Shown here: positions 32,496 through 42,354 of the stretch, piece by piece
Numbering within the stretch: the stretch's first letter is position 1
Layout of the letters: each line of letters begins with the position of its first letter
Assembly (NCBI GenBank): GCA_020853525.1
Contig: JADYYS010000059.1
Span: forward strand, 55,960 to 119,959
Direction: 5' to 3'
From: Ardenticatenales bacterium
Lineage (GTDB): Bacteria > Chloroflexota > Anaerolineae > Epilineales > Epilineaceae
Length of the DNA stretch: 64,000 nt
Translations under genes and position numbers: made by a program
The notes under the pieces: generated by a model
What the model was told of the DNA's origin: nothing
Databases searched by the model: none
The model's input: the letters and a program-made list of their open reading frames with translations, nothing else

Positions 32496-35432
32496 ATGGC
32501 CACGAACGGTTCAGCCCCCAAGCTCGTCAACGTCATGATCGACGGCCGTCCGGCCGCCGTCGGCGCCGGCACCAACGTCGTCGACGCGGCGCACGCGGCC
32601 GGCGTCGAGATCCCGATCTTCTGCCACCATCCCAAGCTCGTGCCGGTGGGCATGTGCCGGATGTGCCTGGTCGAGGTCGGCACGCCGGGCGTCGATCCGG
32701 CCACGAAGGCGCCCATCCTCGACGACGAGGGTGCTCCGGTCATCAAGTACTTCCCCAAGCTCATGGCCGGCTGCACGACCGTCGTCAGCGAGGGCATGCA
32801 CGTCCGGACCGGGACGCCCGCCGTGGCCGAGGCGCGCGAGGCCGTCCTCGAGTTCCTGCTGACGAGCCACCCGCTGGACTGCCCGGTGTGCGACAAGGGC
32901 GGTGAGTGCCCGCTCCAGAACCTGACGATGCGCTACGGCCCCGGCCGGAGCCGCTTCGTCTGGGGCGAGAAGTTCCACTACCCCAAGCCCGTGCCCGTCG
33001 GCCCGCTGATCGCCCTCGACCGCGAGCGCTGCGTGCTGTGCGCCCGCTGCATCCGCTTCGAGGACGAGATCGCCGACGACCAGGTCCTCGGCTTCGAGAA
33101 CCGCGGCCGCGGAATGGAGATCGTCAGCTTCTCCGACCCGCCGCTGGACTCCGTCTTCAGCGGCAACACGACGGACGTCTGCCCCGTCGGCGCGCTGACG
33201 ACGGCCGACTTCCGCTTCGAGTCCCGCGTCTGGGAGCTCGAGAGCCGCCCGGCCGTATGCCCGCACTGCGCCGTCGGCTGCAACATCGGCTACGACACCC
33301 GCCACGGCCGGGTCCTGCGCGTCATGCCCCGCGAGCACGACGCCGTCAATGAGATCTGGCTGTGCGACAAGGGCCGCTTCGGCCACGGCTTCACCACCGC
33401 CGAGGGCCGCCTGACGCACCCGCTCGTGCGCGACATCTCCGGCGCGCTCGTCGCGACGACGTGGGACGATGCGTTGACCCGCGTCGCCGAAGCTCTCAAG
33501 CGCACCGTCGCCGAAGGCGGCCCGGCGGCCGTCGGCGGCGTCGCCGGCGCCACGCTCACGAACGAGGACGCCTACGCCTTCGGCCGCTTCCTGCGCGCCG
33601 TCGTCGGCACGAACAACGTGGACCATCGCCCCAAGGTGATCGCCGACGACAGCGTCCACCGCTTCGGCGCCGGCGCCGACACGATCGTCCACGCGCTGGG
33701 CGCCGGCCACGCGATCGTCGTCGTCGGCCTGGACGCCGAGGCCGAGGCGCCGGTGTTGTTCCTCAGCTTGAACAAGGCCCGCCGCCAGGGCGCGGCGCTG
33801 ATCACGCTGTCGACCGCGCCGCAGAAGCTCGACCGCCACGCGTCCCACCTGCGCGCCGTGCCGGGCAGCGAGGCGACGCTGCTGGCCGCTCTCGTCCGTG
33901 CCGCCCTCGAAGCGGAATACGAGCCCGTCGACGGGGCCTCGGTGCCGAGCGGCGCATTGCCGAACGCCGCAGTGCCGAACGCCGCAGTGCCGAGCGCGGC
34001 GGCCAGAGTACTCGCCGATCGCTTGGCTGATCACGGCCCTGCCGCCGTGCACGGCGTCCACCCCGTCGATCCCGACGCCGTGGCACAGGCCGGTAAAGCA
34101 CTCGCCTCGGCCGGCGGCGTCTTGTGGATCTACGGCCGGTCGGCCGTCGATGCCGGCCTCGTGCCGCTCATGGCCGCGTACGCCGCCGCCACCGGCCAGC
34201 ACGGCCGGGCAGGCACCGGCCTCGTCGCGGTCGGGCGGCACGCGAACGCCCAGGGCGTGGCAGACATGGGCCTCACGCCCGACCGCCTGCCCGGCCACGC
34301 GCGCGTCGACGACGCGGCGGCACGCGAGCGGCTGGCCGATGTATGGCCGTCGCTGCCGTCGTCGGAGCCCGGGCTGGACGCAGGCGCGATGCTGGCCGGC
34401 GGCGTCCAGGCGCTGTACGTGCTCGGCACGGATCCCGTCGGCGACGACCCGGCGCTCGACCTGCGCGCCAACGGCGTCCGAACGCTGATCGTCCAGGACC
34501 TCTACCTGACCCCGACGGCCGCGCAGGCCGACATCGTCCTGCCCGCCCAGTCGGCGGCCGAGCGCGACGGCACGTTCACGTCCCTCCTGCGCCGCGTCCA
34601 GCGCACGTACGCTGCCGTCGACCCGGTCGGGCATGCCCGCGCGGACTGGAAGGTGCTGCGCGATCTGGCCGCGCGCTACGGCGACGCCGAGTCGTTCGCT
34701 GCGCCGTCCGACGTGTTCGACGAGATCGCACGCGCCGTGCCCGCCTACGCCGGGCTCAGCTACGCCGCCCTGGGTCCGGCGATCCGTACGGCCCCCACGG
34801 ACATCTTCCTGCCGTTCGCCCCGCTGACCGAGGCCCGCAGCGTGAGCTACATCGGAACCCGCTACGAGAACCGCCACGGCATCGGCGCGGCCTGGCTCAC
34901 GCCGGCCGAGGCGACGTACGCCGCGGGCGACACCGCGGCCCACGAGGCCGTTGCCGCGGACGGCGGAGAAGACGCGTTCGCCGGCTACGCGGTCGCGGCC
35001 GACGACGCGTTGCACGCCGCGGCGGGCGACGACCTCGTCCTGATCCCGACCGCGATCCTGTTCGACGCCGGCCGCCTCGTCGCCTCGTCCACCGTCCTCC
35101 ACCCGCTCGTCCCGCGCCCGTTCGTCGCGTTCAGCCCGTTCGACGCCCTGCAGCGCGGCCTTGTCGAGGGCGGGCGCGTGCGGGTGACGGGCGCGGGCGG
35201 GACGTTCGAGGCCGAGGTCGTCGTGCAGGACGGTGTGACGCCGGGCACGGCGCTGGCCCCGGAGAGCCTCGGCATCGCGGTCCGGGCGGCCGTCGGCGGC
35301 GAGCGGGCGGGACGGGTGCGCGTAGAAGTGGTCGCGGCCGGCCCGATCGAACGTGGTGCGTCGCCCACACCCGCTCCCCGGCCATCGTCGTCGCCCTCGA
35401 CGACGGCGACCGTGACCCCCGGACAGATCTGA
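32496..35432 (+). CDS. nuoG: NADH-quinone oxidoreductase subunit G
   Basis: NuoG holds clusters N1b, N4 and N5 plus a molybdopterin-enzyme-like domain. Visible ligands are FCHHPKLVPVGMCRMC (2Fe-2S), SHPLDCPVCDKGGECPLQN (His/Cys N5 type), RERCVLCARCIRFEDE and TTDVCPVGALT (4Fe-4S). VCPHCAVGC and WLCDKGRFG give an extra four-Cys set matching cluster N7. It has 978 residues, longer than usual, with an imperfect Ala/Val/Pro repeat near residue 490 (GALPNAAVPNAAVPSAA) and a Ser/Pro/Thr-rich tail. Its stop overlaps nuoH (TGATG), starting the tightly packed membrane-arm operon. Confidence 0.95.
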   Translation: MATNGSAPKLVNVMIDGRPAAVGAGTNVVDAAHAAGVEIPIFCHHPKLVPVGMCRMCLVEVGTPGVDPATKAPILDDEGAPVIKYFPKLMAGCTTVVSEGMHVRTGTPAVAEAREAVLEFLLTSHPLDCPVCDKGGECPLQNLTMRYGPGRSRFVWGEKFHYPKPVPVGPLIALDRERCVLCARCIRFEDEIADDQVLGFENRGRGMEIVSFSDPPLDSVFSGNTTDVCPVGALTTADFRFESRVWELESRPAVCPHCAVGCNIGYDTRHGRVLRVMPREHDAVNEIWLCDKGRFGHGFTTAEGRLTHPLVRDISGALVATTWDDALTRVAEALKRTVAEGGPAAVGGVAGATLTNEDAYAFGRFLRAVVGTNNVDHRPKVIADDSVHRFGAGADTIVHALGAGHAIVVVGLDAEAEAPVLFLSLNKARRQGAALITLSTAPQKLDRHASHLRAVPGSEATLLAALVRAALEAEYEPVDGASVPSGALPNAAVPNAAVPSAAARVLADRLADHGPAAVHGVHPVDPDAVAQAGKALASAGGVLWIYGRSAVDAGLVPLMAAYAAATGQHGRAGTGLVAVGRHANAQGVADMGLTPDRLPGHARVDDAAARERLADVWPSLPSSEPGLDAGAMLAGGVQALYVLGTDPVGDDPALDLRANGVRTLIVQDLYLTPTAAQADIVLPAQSAAERDGTFTSLLRRVQRTYAAVDPVGHARADWKVLRDLAARYGDAESFAAPSDVFDEIARAVPAYAGLSYAALGPAIRTAPTDIFLPFAPLTEARSVSYIGTRYENRHGIGAAWLTPAEATYAAGDTAAHEAVAADGGEDAFAGYAVAADDALHAAAGDDLVLIPTAILFDAGRLVASSTVLHPLVPRPFVAFSPFDALQRGLVEGGRVRVTGAGGTFEAEVVVQDGVTPGTALAPESLGIAVRAAVGGERAGRVRVEVVAAGPIERGASPTPAPRPSSSPSTTATVTPGQI

Positions 35433-36469
35433 TGGACGCCATCGAGCTCGGGATCGTCGCTCTCAAGTGCCTGGTGATCGTCGCCGTGCTGCTCACCGGC
35501 TTCGCCTACACGACGTTCCTCGAGCGCAAGGTCATCGCCCGGATGCAGCAGCGCCTGGGCCCGAACCGCGCCGGGCCGTTCGGGCTGCTCCAGCCGGCGG
35601 CGGACGGGGTGAAGCTGATCTTCAAGGAGAACATCACGCCGGTCGGCGTCGACCGCTTCGTCTACTTCCTGGCGCCCATCGTCAGCATGGTCGTGGCGAT
35701 CATGGCCTTCGCCGTGATGCCCGTCGCCGATCCCATCACGGTCACGATCGGCGGGCAGGTGCGCGAGATCCGCTTCCAGCTGGCGGACTTCAACGTCGCG
35801 CTGCTCTACGTCCTCGGGATCACGAGCCTGGCGGTGTACGGCCTCGTGCTGGCCGGCTGGGCGTCGAACAACAAGTTCGCGCTGATCGGCGGCCTGCGGA
35901 GCGCAGCCCAGATGGTCAGCTACGAGCTGGCGATGGGCGTGGCGCTCGTCAGCGTCGTCCTCGTCGTCGGCTCGCTGTCGATGAACGACATCGTCGACTG
36001 GCAGGTGGCCAAGGGCCTGCCGCTGATCGTCCTCCAGCCCGTCGCGTTCGGCATCTATGCGATCACCGCCATCGCCGAGACGAACCGCGCGCCGTTCGAT
36101 TTCCCGGAGGCCGAGCAGGAGCTCGTGGCCGGCTACCACACCGAGTACACCGGCATGCGCTTTGCGCTCTTCTTCATGGCCGAGTACATCAACATGATCA
36201 CGGTCAGCGGTCTGGCCGCGACGCTCTTCCTCGGCGGCCACCACCTGCCGTTCGTCGAGCGCTTCACCGGCAACCTGCCGTGGTTCGTCGACATCGGCGT
36301 CTTCCTGGCCAAGGTGATCCTGGCCCTCTTCCTCTTCATCTGGATCCGCGCCACGATCCCCCGCCTGCGCTACGACCGCCTGATGGCGTTCGGCTGGAAG
36401 GTCCTGTTGCCCATCTCGCTGGCAAACCTGGCCCTCACCGCCGTCGTCATCGCGTTCCTGGCGCGATAG
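35432..36469 (+). CDS. nuoH: NADH-quinone oxidoreductase subunit H
   Basis: NuoH forms the quinone channel between the two arms. It starts MDAIELGIVALKCLV at 35432, overlapping the nuoG stop; the 781-aa track ORF adds nuoG shadow. It has 345 residues and about eight helices. Motifs are YTTFLERKVIARMQQRLGPNRAGPFGLLQPAADGVKL, SYELAMGV, AETNRAPFDFPEAEQELVAGYHTEY, and RATIPRLRYDRLMAFGWKVLLP. All Glu/Arg residues of the E-channel loops are visible. Confidence 0.96.
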   Translation: MDAIELGIVALKCLVIVAVLLTGFAYTTFLERKVIARMQQRLGPNRAGPFGLLQPAADGVKLIFKENITPVGVDRFVYFLAPIVSMVVAIMAFAVMPVADPITVTIGGQVREIRFQLADFNVALLYVLGITSLAVYGLVLAGWASNNKFALIGGLRSAAQMVSYELAMGVALVSVVLVVGSLSMNDIVDWQVAKGLPLIVLQPVAFGIYAITAIAETNRAPFDFPEAEQELVAGYHTEYTGMRFALFFMAEYINMITVSGLAATLFLGGHHLPFVERFTGNLPWFVDIGVFLAKVILALFLFIWIRATIPRLRYDRLMAFGWKVLLPISLANLALTAVVIAFLAR

Positions 36470-36478
36470 GAGGCGACG

Positions 36479-37048
36479 ATGCTCGACGACCTGATGCACC
36501 TCGTCCGCGGCATGGGCGTCACGTTCGGGACGATGTTCAAGAAGCCCGTCACGATCGCCTACCCCGAGGTGAAGCGCCCGGTCTCGGACCGCTTCCGCGG
36601 CCGCCACGAGCTGAAGCGCTACGACAACGGCCTCGAGCGCTGCATCGGCTGCAGCCTGTGCTCGGCGGCCTGCCCGGCGGACGCGATCCTTGTCGTGCCG
36701 GCCGAGAACCGGGACGAGGAGCGCTACTCGCCGGGCGAGCGCTACGCCGCGGTCTACGAGATCAACATGCTGCGCTGTATCTTCTGCGGCTTCTGCGAGG
36801 AGGCCTGCCCGGTGGACGCGATCGTCCTCGAGCACGAATACGAGCTGGCGGCCTACGACCGGCGCGAGATGCTCTACACGAAATCGATGCTCCTCGTCCC
36901 GACGGCCGCCGGCGTCGGAGGCACGCCGCAGGACACGCGCGGCCGCGACGTCCCGTTCCGGATGGGCGGGATGGACTATTTCAAGACGCCGCTGGAAGTG
37001 AAGCGGGCGCTGCCGGCTGGGCCGTCGTCCGTGGGAGCGGGCGAATGA
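36479..37048 (+). CDS. nuoI: NADH-quinone oxidoreductase subunit I, copy 2
   Basis: This standard-length NuoI (189 residues) carries both [4Fe-4S] motifs: [17 protein letters not shown] and [20 protein letters not shown] 36479 is preceded by AGGAGG. It overlaps nuoJ by 4 bp. Unlike copy 1 at 18232 it lacks the Lys/Ala-rich tail, and its order (H-I-J-K-L-M) is canonical. Confidence 0.96.
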   Translation: MLDDLMHLVRGMGVTFGTMFKKPVTIAYPEVKRPVSDRFRGRHELKRYDNGLERCIGCSLCSAACPADAILVVPAENRDEERYSPGERYAAVYEINMLRCIFCGFCEEACPVDAIVLEHEYELAAYDRREMLYTKSMLLVPTAAGVGGTPQDTRGRDVPFRMGGMDYFKTPLEVKRALPAGPSSVGAGE

Positions 37049-37626
37049 GCGGCCTCGATCCGGCCTTCCTCATCGTCGGCGCGCTGGCCATCGTCACCGC
37101 CGTCGGGATGATCCTGGCGAAGAACGTCGTCCACAGCGCCTTGTTCATGGTCGCGCACTTCGGCCTGACCGCCGTGCTCTACCTCCTGCTGAGCGCCCCC
37201 TTCCTCGCCGCCGCTCAGCTCATCGTCTACGCGGGTGCGATCATGGTCCTCGTCCTGTTCGTCGTCATGCTCCTCGGCCGCCAGGAAGCGCTCCTCGACG
37301 AGCCGATCGTCGGCCAGCGCTGGCTCGCCCTCGCTGCACTGGGCGTGCTCGGCGCCGCGCTCGTCCGCGTCGCCGCCCTCGGCGTTCCGGCCGCGCCGGA
37401 AGGCGGCACCGCCGTCGTTCCGCCCGCGTTCGGCAGCCCGGCGGCGATGGGCGACGCGCTCTACACGCAGTGGGTCCTGCCGTTCGAGGTCGTCAGCCTC
37501 GTGCTCCTGGTCGCGATGATCGGCGCGGTCGTCATCGCCCACTTCCAGCGGCGCCCGCGGAACGAGAAGGCAGGCAATCCCGCCATCGCTGCCGACGCCA
37601 CCGAAATCCCGAGCCCCCGCGCATGA
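37045..37626 (+). CDS. nuoJ: NADH-quinone oxidoreductase subunit J
   Basis: NuoJ is a five-helix membrane subunit containing the pi-bulge helix of the E-channel. The start [19 protein letters not shown] at 37045 overlaps the nuoI stop. Motifs include [24 protein letters not shown] and [25 protein letters not shown] periplasmic loop rich in Pro/Ala lies between helices 4 and 5. It has 193 residues, and its stop overlaps nuoK (ATGA). Confidence 0.95.
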   Translation: MSGLDPAFLIVGALAIVTAVGMILAKNVVHSALFMVAHFGLTAVLYLLLSAPFLAAAQLIVYAGAIMVLVLFVVMLLGRQEALLDEPIVGQRWLALAALGVLGAALVRVAALGVPAAPEGGTAVVPPAFGSPAAMGDALYTQWVLPFEVVSLVLLVAMIGAVVIAHFQRRPRNEKAGNPAIAADATEIPSPRA

Positions 37627-37943
37627 TCCCGCTCGCCGCCGTCCTCCCCCCTGCCCAGCCCCTCATGCTGGCCGCCCTGCTGTTCACGATCGGCGCTGCG
37701 GGCGTGCTGCTCCGCCGCAACATCATCATCGTCCTGATGTCCGTCGAGCTCATGCTGAACGCCGTCAACATCACCCTCGTGGCCGTCTCGCGCGCCATGC
37801 TCCAGCTGGACGGCCAGGTCTTCGTCTTCTTCAGCCTGACCATCGCCGCCGCCGAGGTCGCCGTCGGCCTGGCGCTCGTCGTCGCCCTCCACCGCTCGCT
37901 CGGCAGCAGCGACGTCGACGACGTCAGCAGCCTGCGCGGGTAG
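37623..37943 (+). CDS. nuoK: NADH-quinone oxidoreductase subunit K
   Basis: NuoK is a three-helix, MrpC-like subunit of 106 residues starting [16 protein letters not shown] at 37623. It carries the two conserved membrane Glu residues in [14 protein letters not shown] and [19 protein letters not shown], needed for proton relay. It overlaps nuoJ by 4 bp and ends 38 bp before nuoL. Confidence 0.95.
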   Translation: MIPLAAVLPPAQPLMLAALLFTIGAAGVLLRRNIIIVLMSVELMLNAVNITLVAVSRAMLQLDGQVFVFFSLTIAAAEVAVGLALVVALHRSLGSSDVDDVSSLRG

Positions 37944-37981
37944 CGCGCGAACGCCCAGCTCGTCCCACACGAGGCGAATCC

Positions 37982-40405
37982 ATGTCGATCGAAACGCTCC
38001 TCCCATGGGTCCCGGCGCTGCCGCTGATCGGCTTCGTCACGCTCGTCTTCTTCGGGCGGCGGCTGGGCGGACGGTGGTCGGGGATCGTGGCGACGGTGGC
38101 GATGGGGGCGGCATTCGCGGTGGCGGCGTGGCTCGCTCTGGGGTCAGCACTCCTTCGGCCGGGTTGGTCACCTCCAAGGGTGATGGGCATCGACGAAAAG
38201 CACGTCGTACCGGCCGACTACCTCGACCATCCCCAAGAGGCCGTCTACCACTCCACTCTCTGGACCTGGATGACCGTCGCCCCCCAATACGACCTCACCG
38301 TCGTCACCCGCCCCGTCCGCGCCGGCGAGCCCGTTCCGGCGGACGCCGTGACGACGATCCGCCTGCCGCAGGCCCGCATCACGCACGATCTCGAGCTGTT
38401 CGCCACCTCGCACCGGATGTTCACGCCGGAGCAGGCGATCGGCCGGATCGCGCGCCTCGACCTCCTGCCGATCGGCCCGGACGCGCCGCTGAACGGCGAC
38501 CGCCTGCTCGCCGAAACGACCCTCTTGCCGGACGCGGAGCGGGCGATCCCCGCCGCCGGCCTGCCCGAACGCCCCCTCGGCTACGTCGTCGACGTCGCCC
38601 TCCAGCTCGACGCGCTCAGCCTGCTCATGATCCTCATCGTCACCGGCGTCGGCTTCCTCATCCACCTCTACTCCATCGGCTACATGGCCCACGATGCGGA
38701 TCGCCCGCGCTACTTCGCCTACCTGAACCTGTTCGCCTTCAGCATGCTCACGCTCGTCCTCGGAGCGAACTTCCTCGTCCTGTTCGTCGGCTGGGAGCTC
38801 GTGGGTGCGTGCAGCTACCTCCTCATCGGCTTCTGGCACAAGGATCCGGCGAATGCCTCGGCCGGCCGCAAGGCCTTCATCGTCAACCGGATCGGCGACG
38901 TCGCGTTCCTGATCGCCATGATGCTCATCTTCACGACGTTCGGCTCGCTCGCCTTCGCAGACGTCCTGCCGCAGGCCGCCGACCCGCTCGTCCTCTCCGG
39001 CGGCGTCGCGACGCTCATCGCCGCCCTCCTGCTCGTCGGCGCCACCGGCAAGAGCGCCCAGATCCCGCTCTACGTCTGGCTCCCGGACGCCATGGCCGGC
39101 CCGACGCCGGTCTCCGCGCTCATCCACGCCGCCACGATGGTCACAGCCGGCATCTACATGATGGCCCGCGCGCACGTGATCTTCGACCACGCGCCGTCCG
39201 TCCTCGTCGCCGTCGCCGTCGTCGGCGCCGTGACCGCGTTCGGTGCGGCGCTCATCGCCCTTGTCCAGTCCGACATCAAGCGTGTATTGGCATATTCGAC
39301 CGTCAGCCAGCTGGGCTACATGTTCCTCGGCGTCGGCGCCGGCGCATACGCCTCGGGCGTGTTCCACCTGATGACGCACGCCTTCTTCAAGGCGCTCCTG
39401 TTCCTCGGAGCAGGCAGCTTGATGCACGCGATGGAGCACGGGTTCCATCATGGGAAGGGCAGCGGTCACGGCGCGGCGTCGTCCAGCGAAGACCACGACG
39501 ACGACGCGTTCCCGCCTGGGCCGCCCCCCGCCCTGGACGGCATCCCCCCCGAACAAGACCTTCGCCACATGGGCGGCCTGCTCCGCAAAGCCCCCGTCAC
39601 CGGCTGGACGTTCGTCGTCGGCGGCCTCGCGCTGGCCGGCGTCTTCCCGCTGGCCGGCTTCTGGAGCAAGGACGAGATCCTGCACCACGTCATCGGACGC
39701 GCCGGCGAAGGAGGAGCGATCTGGCTCGCGCTCTTCGCCCTCGGCCTCGTCACCGCCGGGCTGACCGCGTTCTACACCGGCCGCCTGCTCCTCCTCGCAT
39801 TGTTCGGCGCCCCACGCTCGTCCGGCGCCGCCCACGCTGCCGACTCGCCGCGCACGATGACCGCGCCGCTCGTCGTCCTGGCCGCCCTCAGCATCGTCGG
39901 CGGCCTGCCTTGGCTCAGCGGACCGCTCGCCGAGGCGCTCGATCCCGTACTGCGCGTCGCCGGCCACGTCGCCACGAACGTCGCCGGTTCAGCCCACGCG
40001 GCCGAGTCGGGGCCGAGCGCCCTCACGCTCGCCCTCATCGCATCGGCCGTCGCCCTCGGCGGCCTCGCCCTGGCCTGGGCGATGTACCGCCCCGGCACAC
40101 CGCTCGTCGATCCGGCGCGGCTGGCGACGGCGATGGGCGGCGCGTACCGCACGCTGCGCGGCAAGTTCTACGTCGACGAGCTCTACGCCTGGGGACTCGT
40201 CCGCCCGTTCACGCGCATCGCCGATTTCCTGTGGCACCGCGTGGACGACGGCGTCGTAGACGCGGCGGTGAACGCCGTCGGGCGCGGGGCGGTGGCGCTG
40301 GGGCAGGGGTCGCGGCGCTGGCAGACGGGCTACGTGCGGACGTACGGGCTCGGGATCGTCATCGGGGCGGCGGCGCTGGCCGCGTGGCTCCTCTGGCTCG
40401 TGTGA
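37982..40405 (+). CDS. nuoL: NADH-quinone oxidoreductase subunit L, with large periplasmic insertion
   Basis: NuoL is a distal antiporter-like proton pump with a lateral C-terminal helix. At 807 residues it is nearly 200 longer than E. coli NuoL (613). Most of the excess is a hydrophilic insert of about 110 residues between LWTWMTV (near residue 95) and VDVALQLDALSLLM (near 205), in the loop after the second helix. A His/Asp-rich stretch (EHGFHHGKGSGHG, EDHDDD) adds more near residue 490. Core motifs are intact: FLVLFVGWELVGACSYLLIGFW, GATGKSAQIPLYVWLPDAMAGPTPVSALIHAATMVTAG, YSTVSQLGYM. Confidence 0.95.
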   Translation: MSIETLLPWVPALPLIGFVTLVFFGRRLGGRWSGIVATVAMGAAFAVAAWLALGSALLRPGWSPPRVMGIDEKHVVPADYLDHPQEAVYHSTLWTWMTVAPQYDLTVVTRPVRAGEPVPADAVTTIRLPQARITHDLELFATSHRMFTPEQAIGRIARLDLLPIGPDAPLNGDRLLAETTLLPDAERAIPAAGLPERPLGYVVDVALQLDALSLLMILIVTGVGFLIHLYSIGYMAHDADRPRYFAYLNLFAFSMLTLVLGANFLVLFVGWELVGACSYLLIGFWHKDPANASAGRKAFIVNRIGDVAFLIAMMLIFTTFGSLAFADVLPQAADPLVLSGGVATLIAALLLVGATGKSAQIPLYVWLPDAMAGPTPVSALIHAATMVTAGIYMMARAHVIFDHAPSVLVAVAVVGAVTAFGAALIALVQSDIKRVLAYSTVSQLGYMFLGVGAGAYASGVFHLMTHAFFKALLFLGAGSLMHAMEHGFHHGKGSGHGAASSSEDHDDDAFPPGPPPALDGIPPEQDLRHMGGLLRKAPVTGWTFVVGGLALAGVFPLAGFWSKDEILHHVIGRAGEGGAIWLALFALGLVTAGLTAFYTGRLLLLALFGAPRSSGAAHAADSPRTMTAPLVVLAALSIVGGLPWLSGPLAEALDPVLRVAGHVATNVAGSAHAAESGPSALTLALIASAVALGGLALAWAMYRPGTPLVDPARLATAMGGAYRTLRGKFYVDELYAWGLVRPFTRIADFLWHRVDDGVVDAAVNAVGRGAVALGQGSRRWQTGYVRTYGLGIVIGAAALAAWLLWLV

Positions 40406-40414
40406 GGTCGACGC

Positions 40415-42091
40415 ATGCTGTTCAACACGTCCAACGCGCTCGGCTTCCCCGTCCTCAGCCTGACGCTGTTCCTGCCGCTCGTCGGCGCCCTCGGCCTCCT
40501 GCTGCTGCCACGCCGGCACGATGCGCTGTACGTGGCATGGGGCACGTTCGTCGCCGGGACGACGACCGTGCTGGCCGGCATCCTCTGGCTGGGCTACGAG
40601 GTCGACTGGCCCTTCACGACGACGCTCGCGAACTTCCAGTTCGCGGATCCGGCGCGCGGACCACTGCCGTGGCTCCCGGGCGGCGTGACGTACCAGGTGG
40701 CCGTCGACGGGATCGCCGTCGTCCTCGTCTTCCTGACCGCCCTGCTCACTACGCTCGCGCTCGCCTTCAGCCTCGGCAGCGTCCGAACACGGGTGCGTGA
40801 GTACGTCGCGCTGCTGCTCGTCATGGAGACCGGCGTCATCGGCGTCTTCGTCGCGATGGACCTCTTCCTGTTCTACGTCTTCTGGGAAGCCGCCCTTATC
40901 CCGATGATGCTCCTCATCGGCATCTGGGGCGGCAAGGAGCGGCTGTACGCGGCCTACAAGTTCGTCGTCTACACGATCGCCGGCTCGGCGCTCATGCTCG
41001 TCGCCATCGTCGCCGCCAAGGAACTGTCCCACGCCGCATCGTTCCACTACTTCGATCTCATGCACGCCCTCGCGCCCCTGCCCGGCGTCGGCAGCGCGCC
41101 CGGCATCCCCGTGCCGACGTCCGGCGCCGGGGCGTCGATCATCGCGCTCTTCGGCCTCGACCTCCCACACGCCGCCCTGGCGATCCGGATCGCGATCTTC
41201 CTCGCCTTCGCTCTCGCGTTCGCCGTCAAGGTGCCGATGTTCCCATTCCACACCTGGCTGCCCGACGCCCACGTCCAGGCGCCGACGGCCGGTTCCGTCC
41301 TCCTCGCCGGCGTGCTGCTCAAGATGGGGACGTTCGGCTTCATCCGCTGGGCGATGCCGCTCTTCCCGGACGCCGCGATGACCGTCGCGCCGTGGCTCGT
41401 CGCGCTCGCCTTGGTGGGCATCTGGTACGGCGCCTGGGTTGCCTTCGCCCAGACGGACATGAAGAGCCTCGTGGCGTACTCGTCCGTGAGCCACATGGGC
41501 CTCGTGATGATCGGCATCCTGGCGATCCAGCCCGTCGGTATGGCCGGCGGCGCCCTCCAGATGATCAACCACGGCCTCTCGACGGGCGCCCTGTTCCTGC
41601 TCGTCGGCATGCTGTACGACCGCGCCCACACCCGTGACATCGCCGCTTTCGGCGGCCTGTGGTCGTCCATGCCGCGCTTCAGCGCCGTCTTCCTCGTCGT
41701 CACGTTCAGCTCGATCGGCCTGCCCGGCACGAACGGCTTCGTCGGCGAGTGGCTGAGCCTGCTCGGCGCCTTCCAGACCCGCCCGCTGTGGGGCATCCTG
41801 GCCGCGTTCGGCGTCGTGTTCGGCGCCGCCTATATGCTCCGCCTCGTTCAACGGGTCTTCTTCGGCCCTCCGAGCGAGCTGTCGCGCTCCATGCCCGACC
41901 TCACGGGGCGCGAGATGGTCGTCCTGGCGCCGCTCGTCATCCTCATCTTCTGGATCGGCCTCTATCCGCGGCCCTTCCTCGCCCCGATCGAGGCCAGCGG
42001 CACGTCCATCGTCGAGACGATGCGGCAAGGGGTGGCGGAGGCGGTAGCGCCGGCCGACGTCGGCGCACGGATCCACCCTCCGACACCCTAA
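40415..42091 (+). CDS. nuoM: NADH-quinone oxidoreductase subunit M
   Basis: NuoM is the central antiporter-like pump, 558 residues and about 14 helices. Key motifs are MDLFLFYVFWEAALIPMMLLIGIWGG (conserved Glu), KFVVYTIAGSALML, VKVPMFPFHTWLPDAHVQAPTAGSVLLAGVLLKMG, and YSSVSHMGLVMIGI. An extra loop of about 40 residues (DLMHALAPLPGVGSAPG...) lies after the KELSH helix. It is the last nuo gene here; nuoN, which normally follows, is missing and a repeat block comes next. Confidence 0.95.
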   Translation: MLFNTSNALGFPVLSLTLFLPLVGALGLLLLPRRHDALYVAWGTFVAGTTTVLAGILWLGYEVDWPFTTTLANFQFADPARGPLPWLPGGVTYQVAVDGIAVVLVFLTALLTTLALAFSLGSVRTRVREYVALLLVMETGVIGVFVAMDLFLFYVFWEAALIPMMLLIGIWGGKERLYAAYKFVVYTIAGSALMLVAIVAAKELSHAASFHYFDLMHALAPLPGVGSAPGIPVPTSGAGASIIALFGLDLPHAALAIRIAIFLAFALAFAVKVPMFPFHTWLPDAHVQAPTAGSVLLAGVLLKMGTFGFIRWAMPLFPDAAMTVAPWLVALALVGIWYGAWVAFAQTDMKSLVAYSSVSHMGLVMIGILAIQPVGMAGGALQMINHGLSTGALFLLVGMLYDRAHTRDIAAFGGLWSSMPRFSAVFLVVTFSSIGLPGTNGFVGEWLSLLGAFQTRPLWGILAAFGVVFGAAYMLRLVQRVFFGPPSELSRSMPDLTGREMVVLAPLVILIFWIGLYPRPFLAPIEASGTSIVETMRQGVAEAVAPADVGARIHPPTP

Positions 42092-42093
42092 TC

Positions 42094-42350
42094 CCCCCGT
42101 CAACCCGGCACATCGCCAATACGACAGCGATGCCCGGTAGGGGCAGGTCCCCGTGCCTGCCCCGTAGGCCCCCAAACCACCATTCCCCTCGGCCAACACG
42201 ATCGGCCAACACGATCGGCCAACACGATTTCAGGCCACCGTTGGGATGGCCGATGCGATGTGTGGGGGTTTGGCCTACGGGGCAGGCACGGGGACCTGCC
42301 CCTACCGGGCATCGCTGTCGTATTGGCGGTGTGCTGGGTTGACGGGGGGG
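42094..42350. repeat. Inverted pair of REP elements with 85-bp arms
   Basis: The left arm (42094-42178) and the right arm (42265-42350) are near-perfect inverted copies. Each carries the REP hairpin GGGGCAGG-CCTGCCCC with a GTAG foot, as at 2903. The 85-bp centre contains three tandem 13-bp units CGGCCAACACGAT starting at 42190, 42203 and 42216. The block fills the gap between nuoM and the convergent LamG gene and may end transcription from both sides. It has no coding content; the small ORFs called here are repeat translations. Confidence 0.9.
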
Positions 42351-42354
42351 GCAA

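Noticed and set aside
32511-35102. 863-residue minus-strand ORF opposite nuoG
   Set aside because: Antisense shadow; nuoG has all Fe-S ligands in its frame.
34124-36469. 781-residue ORF ending in NuoH
   Set aside because: Only the part from 35432 is NuoH; the first 436 residues are nuoG read in another frame, not a fusion.
38005-40800. 931-residue plus-strand ORF overlapping nuoL
   Set aside because: Frame-shifted Arg/Pro-rich shadow of nuoL and the start of nuoM.
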